A stretch of 64,000 nucleotides of DNA from Ferirhizobium litorale (GTDB taxonomy: Bacteria; Pseudomonadota; Alphaproteobacteria; Rhizobiales; Rhizobiaceae), in the NCBI GenBank assembly GCA_030028905.1, contig JALDYZ010000005.1, positions 248,001 to 312,000 on the forward strand, given 5' to 3'. A model generated the notes under the pieces. It was not told the DNA's origin. It searched no databases and was given only the letters and a program-made list of their open reading frames with translations. This document shows positions 20,999 to 30,168 of this stretch, in pieces. The translations under genes and the position numbers were made by a program. Numbering within the stretch: position 1 is the stretch's first letter; every line of letters begins with the position of its first letter.

Positions 20999-22599
20999 GT
21001 TAAAGTGTCCTGATCCTGCAAAGTTGGAATGTCACTCTCCCCGGGTTTTGATGACCTGGGAGACTTCGGATGGGATTGATTGCGATGAGCGAGCGTGACC
21101 TGCAGCGGATCGAGGTTTTGTCGAAGGTGACCGCCGGACGCATGACGCTGGTGTCGGCGGCACATGTCCTGAACTTAAGCACCCGCCAGGTGCGTCGTCT
21201 GTTGAATCGGATGAGCGCTGGCGGTGCGGCGTCGATCCGGCACAAGGCGATCGGCCGGCCATCGAACAATCGGATTTGTGACGGCGTGCGCGATTATGCC
21301 ATGGCGATCGTGCGCGAGCGCTATGTGGACTTTGGTCCGACGCTGGCGGCCGAGAAGCTTGCCGAGCGTGATGGTCTGACGGTGTCGCGCGAGACCTTGC
21401 GCCAATGGATGGCTGAGGCCGGCCTGTGGTTGTCGCGCAAGCAGCGGCGGACGTTTCATCAGCCGCGGCTGCGGCGCGAGGCCTATGGTGAACTGGTGCA
21501 TATCGATGGGTCCGAGCATCGTTGGTTCGAAGATCGCGGTGACCCATGTTCATTGCTGGTGTTCATCGATGACGCGACCGGCAGATTGATGCAGTTGCGG
21601 TTCGTACGATCGGAAAGTGCGTTCAGCTATTTCGAGGCGCTGGAGCTCTATCTCAAGGCGCATGGTGCTCCAATTGCCTTCTATTCCGACAAGCATTCGG
21701 TGTTCCGGGTTGCGAAGAAGGATGCCAAGGGCGGTCAGGGCATGACCCAGTTCGGGCGGGCGCTTTGCGAGCTAAACATCGAGATCCTTTGCGCAAACTC
21801 GAGCCAAGCCAAGGGCCGAGTCGAGCGGATGAACCGGACGCTACAGGACCGGTTGGTCAAGGAATTGCGGCTGGCAGGTATCGACACCATGGAGGCAGGC
21901 AATGCGTTTCTGCCGGACTTCATGGCCGACTACAATGCGCGGTTTGCGATTGTCCCTGCCCGGTCTGACGACCTGCATCGGCCGCTGAACCTTGCCCCGG
22001 ATCGGCTACGCGAGGTCCTGTGCAAACGTGAGCAGCGTTATGTCGGTGCCCAGTTGACGTTTTCGTTCGAGCGCCAGCGGATCATGCTGGAGGAGACCGA
22101 GGTAACGCGTGGACTGGTCGGTCGCTATGTCGAGACCTACGCTTATGCGGACGGCAGGCTGGATTTACGGTGGAAAGGCCATTCCCTGCCCTACAGAACA
22201 TTCGACAAGGACCAGCGGGTGACGCATGCGGCAATCACCGAGAACAAGCGGCTTTCCGATGTCTTGGCCTATATCAAGGAGCGCCAGGAGCAGCAGTCGA
22301 AGCCCGTTGTGAAGACCAACAGCGACAAAAATGGCTATAAGCCGAGAGGTCGCAAGCCCGGAAGGCGCACGGATTACATGAACGATCCGGCTGTGATCGC
22401 GCGACGCGAGAAGGCCCTTTCCCGACTTGATGCTGCGGAGTGACGCGCCGGTCGGATAGTCTCGAAGCCAAAAAGGTGTGCCTCACCCGCCCCGATCTGA
22501 TCTTGCAACCGGACCGGCCGGTCAGATCGGGGCTGGTCGTCGTGCCGTGCGGCGGCTCAAAGTGACACTTCTACTTTGCGCAACAGCGGACAGTTCAAC
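20999..22599 (+). mobile_element. ISNCY-like (IS1202-type) insertion sequence, about 1.6 kb
   Basis: One transposase gene is bounded by imperfect ~38-bp inverted repeats: the left end begins GTTAAAGTGTCC at 20999 and the right end, read on the minus strand, begins GTTGAACTGTCC at 22599. Both continue to GCAAAGT...GTCACT. A 14-bp direct repeat flanks it, a few bases beyond each inverted repeat. The reading frame and catalytic residues are intact, so it may be functional. It lies just downstream of the Liv-type operon. Confidence 0.75.
21070..22443 (+). CDS. DDE transposase, ISNCY-like
   Basis: 457 residues. The N-terminus has an HTH region (SERDLQRIEVLSKVTAGRM, then AAHVLNLSTRQVRRLLNRM), followed by a retroviral-integrase-like DDE core. 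The catalytic candidates are the Asp in HIDGSEHRWFED, the Asp in YSDKHSVF and the Glu in GRVERMNRTLQDRL. The C-terminus is basic (NGYKPRGRKPGRR), fitting DNA binding. The length of ~460 residues and these motifs fit ISNCY-family elements of rhizobia. It is the only gene of the element. Confidence 0.9.
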   Translation: MGLIAMSERDLQRIEVLSKVTAGRMTLVSAAHVLNLSTRQVRRLLNRMSAGGAASIRHKAIGRPSNNRICDGVRDYAMAIVRERYVDFGPTLAAEKLAERDGLTVSRETLRQWMAEAGLWLSRKQRRTFHQPRLRREAYGELVHIDGSEHRWFEDRGDPCSLLVFIDDATGRLMQLRFVRSESAFSYFEALELYLKAHGAPIAFYSDKHSVFRVAKKDAKGGQGMTQFGRALCELNIEILCANSSQAKGRVERMNRTLQDRLVKELRLAGIDTMEAGNAFLPDFMADYNARFAIVPARSDDLHRPLNLAPDRLREVLCKREQRYVGAQLTFSFERQRIMLEETEVTRGLVGRYVETYAYADGRLDLRWKGHSLPYRTFDKDQRVTHAAITENKRLSDVLAYIKERQEQQSKPVVKTNSDKNGYKPRGRKPGRRTDYMNDPAVIARREKALSRLDAAE

Positions 22600-22610
22600 G
22601 TGGCTGCCAC

Positions 22611-22624
22611 ATGTGATGTAGCCG
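22611..22624. repeat. Right direct repeat flanking the insertion sequence
   Basis: Second copy of the 14-mer ATGTGATGTAGCCG found at 20981-20994. It lies 11 bp beyond the right inverted repeat, whereas the left copy is 4 bp from the left one. The exact element ends are therefore uncertain by several bases. Confidence 0.6.
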
Positions 22625-22643
22625 GGTGGGTTCAAGTTTGAAG

Positions 22644-22698
22644 TGCGACTTGCACAGCTATTTAGTAATGCGACAGTTGGGCCAGTTAGAGATGCGAC
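22644..22698. repeat. Three TGCGAC words at ~25-bp spacing
   Basis: TGCGAC occurs at 22644-22649, 22669-22674 and 22693-22698, each within a looser unit [A/G]A[G/A]TGCGAC plus a variable tail. The regular spacing resembles the multiple terminal repeats at the ends of IS21-type elements, which suggests a relic of another insertion sequence end next to the ISNCY-like one. No associated gene remains. Confidence 0.35.
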
Positions 22699-22843
22699 TC
22701 GCGCGCACCGGACGTGCTTGCGGACAATCCGGCGTTGCCTGATCGCGCTGCCGGCGCTACGATCTGCTCGCCTGTGGAGTTTGAGGAGCGGATGCGAGAG
22801 CCGTGACGGCCCTGCCTCGCCTGCCGCTCGCAAAGGAGTCATC

Positions 22844-23392
22844 ATGACCGAAGTCGCGGTATTCGTCGGCAGTCTTCGCAAGGATTCCTTCAGCCGGAAA
22901 GTCGCCAAGGCGCTGGTACGGCTGACCCCCAGCCTCAGCTTCAATTTCCTCGATATCGGCAAGGTCTCCTATTTCAACCAGGATCTCGAGGACGCTCCGC
23001 CAGCGGACTGGGTCACGCTTCGCGAGGCGATCGCGCGAGCCGATGCCGTGCTGTTCGTGACCGCCGAATACAATCGGTCGGTCCCGGGCGTGCTCAAGAA
23101 CGCGATCGACGTCGCTTCGCGCCCCTATGGCAAAGGCGCGCTTCTCAACAAGCCGGCCGGCGTGGTCTCCACCTCGATCGGGGCGATCGGCGGGTTCGGC
23201 GCCAACCATCACCTGCGCCAGTCGCTGAGCTTCCTCAATATGCCGGTCCTCGCCCAGCCGGAAGCCTATATCGGCAATACCGGCTCGCTTTTCGATGATG
23301 CCGGCGAACTGACGAATGCGGATACGCGCAAGTTCCTCGCCGAATATGGCAAGGCGTTCACGGCGCATGTGAAAAAGTGCCTGGACAAGTAA
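22844..23392 (+). CDS. NADPH-dependent FMN reductase family protein
   Basis: 182-residue flavodoxin-fold oxidoreductase. The phosphate-binding loop GSLRKDSFSRKVAKAL near the N-terminus, TAEYNRSVPGVLKNAIDVASRP around residue 75, and the subsequent STSIGAIGGFGANHHLRQSL match the YieF/ChrR-type FMN reductases, which reduce quinones, chromate or azo compounds in the cytoplasm. The start ATG at 22844 is preceded by AAAGGAG. The upstream 200 bp is the insertion-sequence edge. The physiological substrate is unknown. Confidence 0.9.
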   Translation: MTEVAVFVGSLRKDSFSRKVAKALVRLTPSLSFNFLDIGKVSYFNQDLEDAPPADWVTLREAIARADAVLFVTAEYNRSVPGVLKNAIDVASRPYGKGALLNKPAGVVSTSIGAIGGFGANHHLRQSLSFLNMPVLAQPEAYIGNTGSLFDDAGELTNADTRKFLAEYGKAFTAHVKKCLDK

Positions 23393-23459
23393 CGATGACG
23401 AAATCCGATCCTGGCGGGTATCGGGCGCCAGCGAACGCGGATCGGAAAGGCAGGGTGAA

Positions 23460-23759
23460 GTGAAGCGCGCTCTATTGACGCTGGCGATTGCCGCCTGTGC
23501 CCCGCCGGCGCTGGCGGTGTCGCGCTATGATGCATCCGCCTACACCTGCCAGGCGGTGCAGGCCATCGTGCAGCAGGAGGGCCAGGCGGTATTTCGCTAC
23601 CCGTCCTTGCGCACCGGCTTCGGCCTTTACGAACTGCTGGTTCCGCCCAATACGGCATGCGGCAACTACCAGACGCTCAAGACGATGACGATCCCCACCA
23701 AGGATACCCGCCGCTGCCGTGTGACAGTCTGCCAGTGGGGCAATGACCGAAGACCCTGA
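23460..23759 (+). CDS. Small exported protein of unknown function
   Basis: 99 residues, GTG start with AAAGGCAGGG upstream. The N-terminus MKRALLTLAIAACAPPALA is a clear Sec signal peptide with an A-L-A cleavage site. The mature part of about 80 residues has four Cys and can form two disulphides in the periplasm. It lies 67 bp after the FMN reductase gene and could be cotranscribed. Conserved short proteins with this layout are common in rhizobia, but no function is known to the annotator. Confidence 0.68.
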   Translation: MKRALLTLAIAACAPPALAVSRYDASAYTCQAVQAIVQQEGQAVFRYPSLRTGFGLYELLVPPNTACGNYQTLKTMTIPTKDTRRCRVTVCQWGNDRRP

Positions 23760-24296
23760 GTGGCAAACGCCGCCGAAGGCGCGTGCCGCGGTTGCATGAA
23801 GGGCTTTTCCACACCATCAGGCCGGCGCCAATCTCCATCTTGTGGCAGTTTGATGTCGAGACGGAACGAATATGACAGTTCAAGTGCTGGTAGCGACGCG
23901 ATCGTCGATCTTCTGCCCTCTCGAGGGCCGGACCGGCATCATGTTACGCAAGCGAAATATTCCGGATGCGTTTCGATGTGCGCAAGATAGTGTTGCGACC
24001 GCGGCATTTGATGAATGCAAATTGCGTCATGCCTAAATCAAATGATTAAATATTGCGGAAGTCATCGTGTCGTTGTTGCCGCCGCCTGCCCTTGCCTGCG
24101 CCTATCCCGGCCGCATTCCTCGTCTCGATGTCGGATTTGGCATTGGCGATGACGCTGCCAATACACAACCATAAGAGGAAAATGCGACCGGCAGTTCGAG
24201 CCATTGGAAGCAGAATCCATTCACAAGGGCCTTGCGTTCCATAAATTTCTGTCATCTTTTCTGCCAGCTCAGCCCAATGAGGGGAAGGAAAAAACA
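23760..24296. other. 537-bp upstream region of the Opp-type operon
   Basis: No supported coding sequence. The segment 23995-24060 is AT-rich (atgattaaatattg) and is the best promoter candidate for the oligopeptide importer operon. A good Shine-Dalgarno (GGGGAAGGA) lies shortly before 24297. Confidence 0.45.
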
Positions 24297-25895
24297 ATGT
24301 TGCATAAACTCACAAACCTGCGCGCTGCCGTACTTCTGGGATCTCTGCTGATCGGTTCGAGCCCCGCGCTCGCCGAGGCGGTTCTTCATCGCGGCAATGC
24401 CGGCGAGCCGCAAACGCTCGACCAGGCACATACCTCGATCAACATCGAGGAATTCATCCTGAAGGACCTTTACGAGGGCCTGACGATCTACGACGCGGCC
24501 GGCAAGATCGTGCCCGGCGTGGCCGAGAGCTGGACGGTTTCCGATGACGGCTCCGTCTACACCTTCAAGCTCCGCGCCGATGCCAAATGGTCGGACGGCT
24601 CCCCGGTGACGGCGAACGATTTCGTGTTCTCCTACCAGCGCGTCGAAGATCCGGCGACCGCTGCCGGCTACGCCAACATCCTGTATCCGATCAAGAACGC
24701 CGAGAAGGTCAACAAGGGCGAGGCCAAGCCCGAGGAGCTCGGCGTCAAGGCGATCGACGACAAGACGGTGGAAATCACCCTCGAGCGGCCGACCCCCTTC
24801 TTCCTGGAACTGCTGGCCCACCAGACCGCCCTTCCCGTCTCCAAGGCCAGCGTCGAGAAGAACGGCGCCGATTTCGTCAAGCCGGGCGTGATGGTGTCGA
24901 ACGGTGCGTTCAAGCTGGTCGCTCACGTGCCCAACGACAGCTTGACGGTGGAGAAGAACCCCAGCTACTGGGATGCCGCAAACGTCAAGCTCGACAAGGT
25001 GATCTTCTACCCGATCGACGACCAGGCCGCCTCTGTCCGACGTTTCGAAGCCAAGGAAATGGACCTCGTCTACAACTTCTCGGCCGACCAGATCGACCGG
25101 CTGAAGCAGTCCTATGGCGAGCAGGTGCACGTCTCGCCGACGCTTGCCACCTACTACTACGTCTTCGACACCCGCCAGGAGCCCTATAGCGACGTGCGCG
25201 TTCGCCGCGCGCTGTCGATGGCCGTCGACCGCGATTTCCTCGCCGACGAAATCTACTCGGGCTCGCAGATCCCGGCCTACTCGATGGTGCCCCCGGGCAT
25301 CGAGACCTATGGTGATCCGGCCAAGGCCGATTTTGCCGACCTGTCGCAGCTCGACCGTGAGGACAAGGCCATCGAACTGATGAAGGAAGCGGGCTACGGC
25401 GAAGGCGGGAAGCCGCTGAACATCGAGATCCGCTACAACACCAACCCGAACCACGAGCGCGTCGCGACCGCCGTCGCCGACATGTGGAAGAACACCTTCG
25501 GCGCCAATGTCTCGCTGGTGAACCTCGATGTGTCCTCGCACTATGCCTACCTGCAGGAAGGCGGCAAGTTCAACGTCGCGCGCGCCGGCTGGGTGGCCGA
25601 CTACGCCGATGCCGAAAACTTCCTGGCGCTCAACGTCAGCTCCAACAAGACCTTCAACTACGGCCACTACGAGAACCCCGAGTTCGACGCGCTGATGAAG
25701 AAGTCCTACGAGGAGCGCGACCCTGCCGCGCGTTCGAAGGTCATGCACGAGGCCGAGACGATCCTCATGCGCGACCAGCCGATTGCGCCGTTCATGGCCC
25801 AGGCCGACCTGTGGCTGGTCAACAACCGCGTCCAGGGCTGGCACGACAACGCTGCCAACCAGCACCTGAGCCGGTTCCTCAGCATCGCAGAATAA
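24297..25895 (+). CDS. oppA: Oligopeptide ABC importer binding protein, OppA-like
   Basis: 532 residues. Signal peptide is residues 1-25 (cleavage ALAEA). Mature cluster C binding protein with EPQTLDQAHTSINIEEFILKDLYEGL, then VPGVAESWTVSDDGSVYTFKLR, WSDGSPVTANDFVFSYQR, and the late YFRRALSMAVDR-like stretch RVRRALSMAVDRDF. These are OppA/MppA features. It binds oligopeptides in the periplasm for the permeases at 26048 and 26964. A downstream in-frame start is not needed; the ATG at 24297 puts the signal at the N-terminus. Confidence 0.92.
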   Translation: MLHKLTNLRAAVLLGSLLIGSSPALAEAVLHRGNAGEPQTLDQAHTSINIEEFILKDLYEGLTIYDAAGKIVPGVAESWTVSDDGSVYTFKLRADAKWSDGSPVTANDFVFSYQRVEDPATAAGYANILYPIKNAEKVNKGEAKPEELGVKAIDDKTVEITLERPTPFFLELLAHQTALPVSKASVEKNGADFVKPGVMVSNGAFKLVAHVPNDSLTVEKNPSYWDAANVKLDKVIFYPIDDQAASVRRFEAKEMDLVYNFSADQIDRLKQSYGEQVHVSPTLATYYYVFDTRQEPYSDVRVRRALSMAVDRDFLADEIYSGSQIPAYSMVPPGIETYGDPAKADFADLSQLDREDKAIELMKEAGYGEGGKPLNIEIRYNTNPNHERVATAVADMWKNTFGANVSLVNLDVSSHYAYLQEGGKFNVARAGWVADYADAENFLALNVSSNKTFNYGHYENPEFDALMKKSYEERDPAARSKVMHEAETILMRDQPIAPFMAQADLWLVNNRVQGWHDNAANQHLSRFLSIAE

Positions 25896-25905
25896 CAAAC
25901 CGGAT

Positions 25906-25931
25906 GACGCGCGGGCCCCTGCCCGCGCGTC
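25906..25931 (+). promoter_or_regulatory. Intercistronic stem-loop after oppA-like gene
   Basis: A perfect 11-bp stem GACGCGCGGGC / GCCCGCGCGTC with a CCCT loop lies 10 bp after the stop codon and 116 bp before the permease start. No T-run follows. It probably stabilises the upstream message or partly attenuates, giving excess binding protein over permease. Confidence 0.7.
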
Positions 25932-26047
25932 TCGTTGGACGCGTCGCAGCCGGGGGCATATCCTGGCCATTGTCGTGATTGCTTTCCCGGATCGCTCCGA
26001 TCCGGAAGCGCGATGAACGAGCCACGCATCGTCCCAGGAGCAAACCC

Positions 26048-26971
26048 ATGATTTCCTTCGTTCTGCGTCGATTGGCGAGCGCCGTACCAACGCTTTTCAT
26101 CGTCGTCACCATCTCGTTCTTCCTGATGCGGTTTGCCCCCGGCGGCCCCTTCAATCTCGAGCGTCCGCTGCCTCCACAAACGATGGAGAACCTGATGCGG
26201 ACCTACCAGCTCGACCAGCCGCTGTGGCGGCAGTATGTCACCTACATCACCAATGCCGTCACCGGCGATTTCGGCCCGAGCTACATCTACAAGGACAACA
26301 CCGTTGCCGAGCTGATCGGCAAGGGCCTGCCCTACTCGATGGAACTGGGCTTCTACGCGCTCCTGCTCGCCCTCGTCGGCGGCGTGCTGGCCGGTACGAT
26401 CGCGGCGCTGAGGCAAAACAGCGCGCTCGACTTCGGCATCATGTCCTTCGCGACGATCGGCGTCACGGTGCCGAACTTCGTTGTCGGCCCGGTGCTCACC
26501 CTGATCTTCGCGATCGGCCTGTCGCTGCTTCCAGCCGGTGGCTGGGGCGACGGCTCGCTGCGCTTCCTGATCCTGCCGATGATCGCGCTGGCGCTGCCGC
26601 AGCTTGCGGTCTTCGCCCGCCTGACGCGAGGCTCGATGATCGAGGCGCTGCACACCGATCATATCCGCACCGCGAGGGCCTACGGCCTGCCGTCGCGCAC
26701 CGTCGTCGTCACCCATGCGATGCGCGGTGCCATGCTGCCGGTCGTATCCTATCTCGCTCCCTGCGCCGCAGCACTTCTGACCGGCTCGGCGGTGGTCGAG
26801 ACGATCTTCACCATTCCCGGTGTCGGCCGCTACTTCGTGCTCGGCGCGATCAACCGCGACTACACGCTGGTGATGGGAACCGTCGTTCTCGTCGCCTTGT
26901 TCGTCATCGTCTTCAATCTGCTGGTCGACATTCTCTACGGCCTTCTCGATCCGAGGGTTCGCCATGACTGA
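26048..26971 (+). CDS. oppB: Oligopeptide ABC importer permease, OppB-like
   Basis: 307-residue inner-membrane permease. The first TM helix is at residues 9-30 (TLFIVVTISFFLMRFAPGGPF). The EAA coupling loop is RTARAYGLPSRTVVVTHAMRGAMLPVVSYL, and the C-terminus ends ...ILYGLLDPRVRHD as in OppB. The ATG at 26048 is used; a frame upstream from 25979 lacks homology. It overlaps the next gene by 8 bp, showing coupling. Confidence 0.93.
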   Translation: MISFVLRRLASAVPTLFIVVTISFFLMRFAPGGPFNLERPLPPQTMENLMRTYQLDQPLWRQYVTYITNAVTGDFGPSYIYKDNTVAELIGKGLPYSMELGFYALLLALVGGVLAGTIAALRQNSALDFGIMSFATIGVTVPNFVVGPVLTLIFAIGLSLLPAGGWGDGSLRFLILPMIALALPQLAVFARLTRGSMIEALHTDHIRTARAYGLPSRTVVVTHAMRGAMLPVVSYLAPCAAALLTGSAVVETIFTIPGVGRYFVLGAINRDYTLVMGTVVLVALFVIVFNLLVDILYGLLDPRVRHD

Positions 26972-28088
26972 TCTCGCCCAGACACCGCTTGCCGACACCG
27001 GGGGGCGTAGCCTCTTCCAACTGGCAGGCATGCGCTTCCGCCGCAATCGCGCGGCTATGGCGGGCTGCGTCATGCTGGTGGCGATTGCGCTTTTCTCGTA
27101 CCTCGGGCCGCTTTTCGTATCGCACACCTACGACCAGGTGTTTCCGTCCTACGTGACGATCCCGCCGAGCCTCGAGCCACGGCCGGATACATCGGCGCTG
27201 CAGGAGGTTATGGAAGGGATCGCCGGCCGGGCACGCGTGACCCTGAAGGAATTCGCCATCGACGGCGAAACTTTCACCGCCACCATAACCTCGGACAAGC
27301 CGATCGACCCGCGCGCGACGCGCTATTTCGACCGCGCCAACGAGTTTCGCGACACCAAAGTCGTCGCGACCGAGGCCGACGGCCATACGATGACCCTGAG
27401 CGGTCAGGTGAGCCGGGAGTATTTCCCCTTTGGCACGGATTCGAACGGTCGTGACCTCATGGTTCGCGTCATGCTCGGCGGCCAGATCTCCCTTGCCGTC
27501 GGTCTGCTGGCGAGCCTCGTCTCGCTCGGCATCGGTGTCGTCTACGGCGCCACCTCCGGCTATATCGGCGGCCGGGTCGACAACGTCATGATGCGCTTCG
27601 TCGAGATCCTCTATTCGCTGCCCTTCGTCTTCCTCGTCGTCGTGCTCGTCGTCTTCTTCGGGCGCTCGTTCATCCTGATCTTCCTGGTGATCGGCGCGGT
27701 CGAATGGCTGGACATGGCCCGCATCGTGCGCGGCCAGACGCTGGCGCTGAAGCGGCGCGAATTCGTCGGCGCCGCCCAGGCGCTGGGGCTCACCGACTGG
27801 CAGATCATTCGCCGGCACATCATTCCCAACACCATCGGCCCGGTGGTCGTCTTCGTCACCGTCGTGGTGCCGAAGGTGATCCTGCTCGAAAGCTTCCTGT
27901 CGTTCCTGGGGCTTGGCGTCCAGGCGCCGCTGACCAGCTGGGGGGCGCTGATTTCCGAAGGCGCAAACAACATCCAGTCGGCGCCGTGGCTCCTGATCTT
28001 CCCCGCCATCTTCTTCGTTGCAACGCTCTTCTCGCTGAACTTCGTCGGCGACGGCCTGCGCGACGCACTCGATCCGAAGGACCGCTGA
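26964..28088 (+). CDS. oppC: Oligopeptide ABC importer permease, OppC-like with a large periplasmic insertion
   Basis: 374 residues, about 75-80 longer than typical OppC. The usual features are present: RFRRNRAAMAGCVMLVAIALF at the first TM, FGTDSNGRDLMVRVMLGGQISL, and the EAA loop GAAQALGLTDWQIIRRHIIPN. The extra length is a ~100-residue segment between TM1 and the GTDSNGRD motif (about residues 50-155), predicted periplasmic and acidic/basic mixed. Long OppC variants of this type exist in rhizobia; what the insertion does is unknown. Confidence 0.9.
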   Translation: MTDLAQTPLADTGGRSLFQLAGMRFRRNRAAMAGCVMLVAIALFSYLGPLFVSHTYDQVFPSYVTIPPSLEPRPDTSALQEVMEGIAGRARVTLKEFAIDGETFTATITSDKPIDPRATRYFDRANEFRDTKVVATEADGHTMTLSGQVSREYFPFGTDSNGRDLMVRVMLGGQISLAVGLLASLVSLGIGVVYGATSGYIGGRVDNVMMRFVEILYSLPFVFLVVVLVVFFGRSFILIFLVIGAVEWLDMARIVRGQTLALKRREFVGAAQALGLTDWQIIRRHIIPNTIGPVVVFVTVVVPKVILLESFLSFLGLGVQAPLTSWGALISEGANNIQSAPWLLIFPAIFFVATLFSLNFVGDGLRDALDPKDR

Positions 28089-28089
28089 C

Positions 28090-29691
28090 ATGGCCGAAGC
28101 AAACGAAACAATCCTCGCCGTGCGCGGCCTCAAGGTGAACTTCACCACGCCGGACGGCATCGTCGAGGCGGTCAAGGGCATTGATCTCGACGTGCGCGCG
28201 GGCGAGACGCTGGCCGTCGTCGGCGAGTCCGGCTCGGGCAAGAGCCAGACGATGATGGGCATCATGGGGCTCTTGGCCAGCAATGGCGCGGTCACGGGCT
28301 CGGCCCGGTATCGCGGCCAGGAACTGGTCGGCCTGCCGGCGAAAGCGCTCAACAACGTGCGCGGCGTCAAGGTGACGATGATCTTCCAGGAGCCTATGAC
28401 CTCGCTCGATCCGCTCTACCCGATAGGGCGGCAGATCGCCGAGCCGATCGTCCACCATCGGGGCGGCAGCTACAAGGATGCCCGCAAGCGTGTGCTGGAA
28501 TTGCTGGAACTCGTCGGTATCCCCGATCCGAAGCGCCGCATTGACAGCTATCCGCACGAGTTGTCCGGCGGCCAACGCCAGCGCGTGATGATCGCCATGG
28601 CGCTCGCCAACGAGCCCGACATCCTGATCGCGGACGAGCCGACGACGGCGCTCGACGTCACCATCCAGGCGCAAATCCTCGACCTGCTGCGCTCGCTGCA
28701 GCAGCGCTTCGGCATGGCGATCGTGCTGATCACCCACGACCTCGGCATCGTCAAGCACTTCGCCAACCATGTCACGGTGATGCGCCGCGGCGAGGTGGTC
28801 GAACGCGGCACTACCGCCGAGATCTTTGAGACCCCGAAGGCCGACTATACCAGGATGCTGCTCGATGCCGAGCCGCGCGGCCGCAAGGCGCCGCCGGACG
28901 GCAACGCGCCGATCATCCTCGAAGGCCGCAACGTCGCCGTCGACTACCAGCTGGGCGGCGGGCTGTTCTCCGGCAAGTCGGGGCATTTCCGCGCCGTCGA
29001 CAACGTCACGGTGCGACTGCGCGAGGGCCAGACGATCGGCATCGTCGGCGAATCCGGCTCGGGCAAGTCGACGCTGGGGCGGGCACTGCTGAAGCTGATC
29101 CCGGGCAGCGGCTACTACAGTTTCGGCTCGACCGACATTTCCGGCTTCGACCGGGCGGCGATGCGGCCGCTGAGAAGGCAGATGCAGCTGGTGTTCCAGG
29201 ATCCCTATGGATCGCTCTCCCCGCGCCTGCCCGTCGGCGAGATCATCACCGAGGGTCTCTATATCCACGAGCCGCAGCTTAGCCGCGACGAACGCGATCG
29301 CCGCGCCATCGAGGCGCTGAAGGAAGTCGGCCTCGATCCGGCGGCACGCAACCGCTACCCGCACGAGTTTTCCGGCGGCCAGCGCCAGCGCGTCGCCATC
29401 GCCCGGGCGATGATCCTCAAGCCGAAAGTGGTGATCCTAGACGAACCCACCTCGGCGCTCGACCGCTCGGTGCAGGGACAGGTGATCGAGCTCCTGCGCG
29501 ACCTGCAGGCCCGCCACGACCTCTCCTACCTGTTCATCAGCCACGACCTTTCGGTGGTCAAGGCGATGTCGGACTACGTCGTCGTCATGAAGAACGGCCG
29601 GATCGTCGAGGAAGGCGAGACCGACGAGATCTTCGAGGCCCCGCGCGAGACCTATACCAAGACGCTGATCGGCGCCGCCTTCAACGTCTAG
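28090..29691 (+). CDS. Oligopeptide ABC importer ATPase, fused OppD-OppF (YejF-like)
   Basis: 533 residues, two ABC domains. Domain 1: Walker [11 protein letters not shown], signature [15 protein letters not shown], Walker [13 protein letters not shown]. Domain 2 (from about residue 270): [36 protein letters not shown]. Both have the D-loop and the H-loop His (LITHDLG and LFISHDLS). It powers the OppBC-like channel. It starts 1 bp after the OppC stop and ends the operon, followed by a strong terminator. Confidence 0.93.
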   Translation: MAEANETILAVRGLKVNFTTPDGIVEAVKGIDLDVRAGETLAVVGESGSGKSQTMMGIMGLLASNGAVTGSARYRGQELVGLPAKALNNVRGVKVTMIFQEPMTSLDPLYPIGRQIAEPIVHHRGGSYKDARKRVLELLELVGIPDPKRRIDSYPHELSGGQRQRVMIAMALANEPDILIADEPTTALDVTIQAQILDLLRSLQQRFGMAIVLITHDLGIVKHFANHVTVMRRGEVVERGTTAEIFETPKADYTRMLLDAEPRGRKAPPDGNAPIILEGRNVAVDYQLGGGLFSGKSGHFRAVDNVTVRLREGQTIGIVGESGSGKSTLGRALLKLIPGSGYYSFGSTDISGFDRAAMRPLRRQMQLVFQDPYGSLSPRLPVGEIITEGLYIHEPQLSRDERDRRAIEALKEVGLDPAARNRYPHEFSGGQRQRVAIARAMILKPKVVILDEPTSALDRSVQGQVIELLRDLQARHDLSYLFISHDLSVVKAMSDYVVVMKNGRIVEEGETDEIFEAPRETYTKTLIGAAFNV

Positions 29692-29714
29692 CCGCACAGC
29701 GATGCCAATTTGGC

Positions 29715-29757
29715 GGGGCGCCGTGGACCTGATCGTCCGCGGCGCCCCGGACTTTTA
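29715..29757 (+). terminator. Rho-independent terminator of the Opp-type operon
   Basis: GGGGCGCC-GTGGAC pairs with GTCCGC-GGCGCCCC (14 bp with one G-T pair), then GGACTTTT. It is 23 bp after the last ATPase stop codon. Confidence 0.85.
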
Positions 29758-29807
29758 CAGCCGTCAACTCGATTGATCGTTTGGAGAGCGGCAAATATAC
29801 CCACCAG

Positions 29808-29836
29808 CGTCATACCGGCCTCGAGCCGGTATGACG
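29808..29836. repeat. 29-bp imperfect palindrome
   Basis: CGTCATACCGGC, a CTCGA loop, and GCCGGTATGACG form a 12-bp stem. It has no T-run. Its sequence resembles palindromic units (GTCATNCCGG-type) dispersed between genes in rhizobial genomes, so it may be a REP-like element rather than a regulator of a neighbour. Confidence 0.5.
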
Positions 29837-29882
29837 AAGATTACGATGTTTCGCACCACAAGAGATTTGTGAACGGTCTGAG

Positions 29883-29912
29883 GCGCTACGGGTTTTCCCC
29901 GTGGCGCTTTTT
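29883..29912 (+). terminator. Intrinsic terminator-like hairpin in the intergenic region
   Basis: GCGCTACGGG-(TTTTC)-CCCGTGGCGC, with one G-T pair, is followed by TTTTTCG. It lies between the 29-bp palindrome and the HlyD gene. No gene is seen immediately before it in the 477-bp gap 29692-30168, so it either backs up the operon terminator or ends an unannotated short RNA. The remaining gap holds the likely promoter of the export operon. Confidence 0.6.
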
Positions 29913-30168
29913 CGTCGTTCCGGGGATCTTGCGGGTGGATCCGATGCCACAAAGTGCGGGCAAGAAATTGATCTGGTCAGAGCGCCACGCGGCACATAGC
30001 CTGCAGCGGTTGACCCTGATCAAAGATGCGAGGTTGGATCCGTTCTAGGTCGAGGCCTGCCCTGTGTTCTCTTGCGAGAATACTCAACTGGGATGCTTGT
30101 TCCGGCCCATCGATTGCGGAAGAATACGCGTCCTTTCGCCAGTTCCTTGTCGATGAATGGAGTTCTTC

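Noticed and set aside
22644-22698. CRISPR-like reading of the TGCGAC repeats
   Set aside because: Only a 6-bp core, three copies, no long repeat or cas gene; IS end relic is the better idea.
24252-26090. 612-residue open frame antisense to the oppA-like gene
   Set aside because: High-GC shadow of a real gene; repetitive Val/Asp/Arg composition, no family features.
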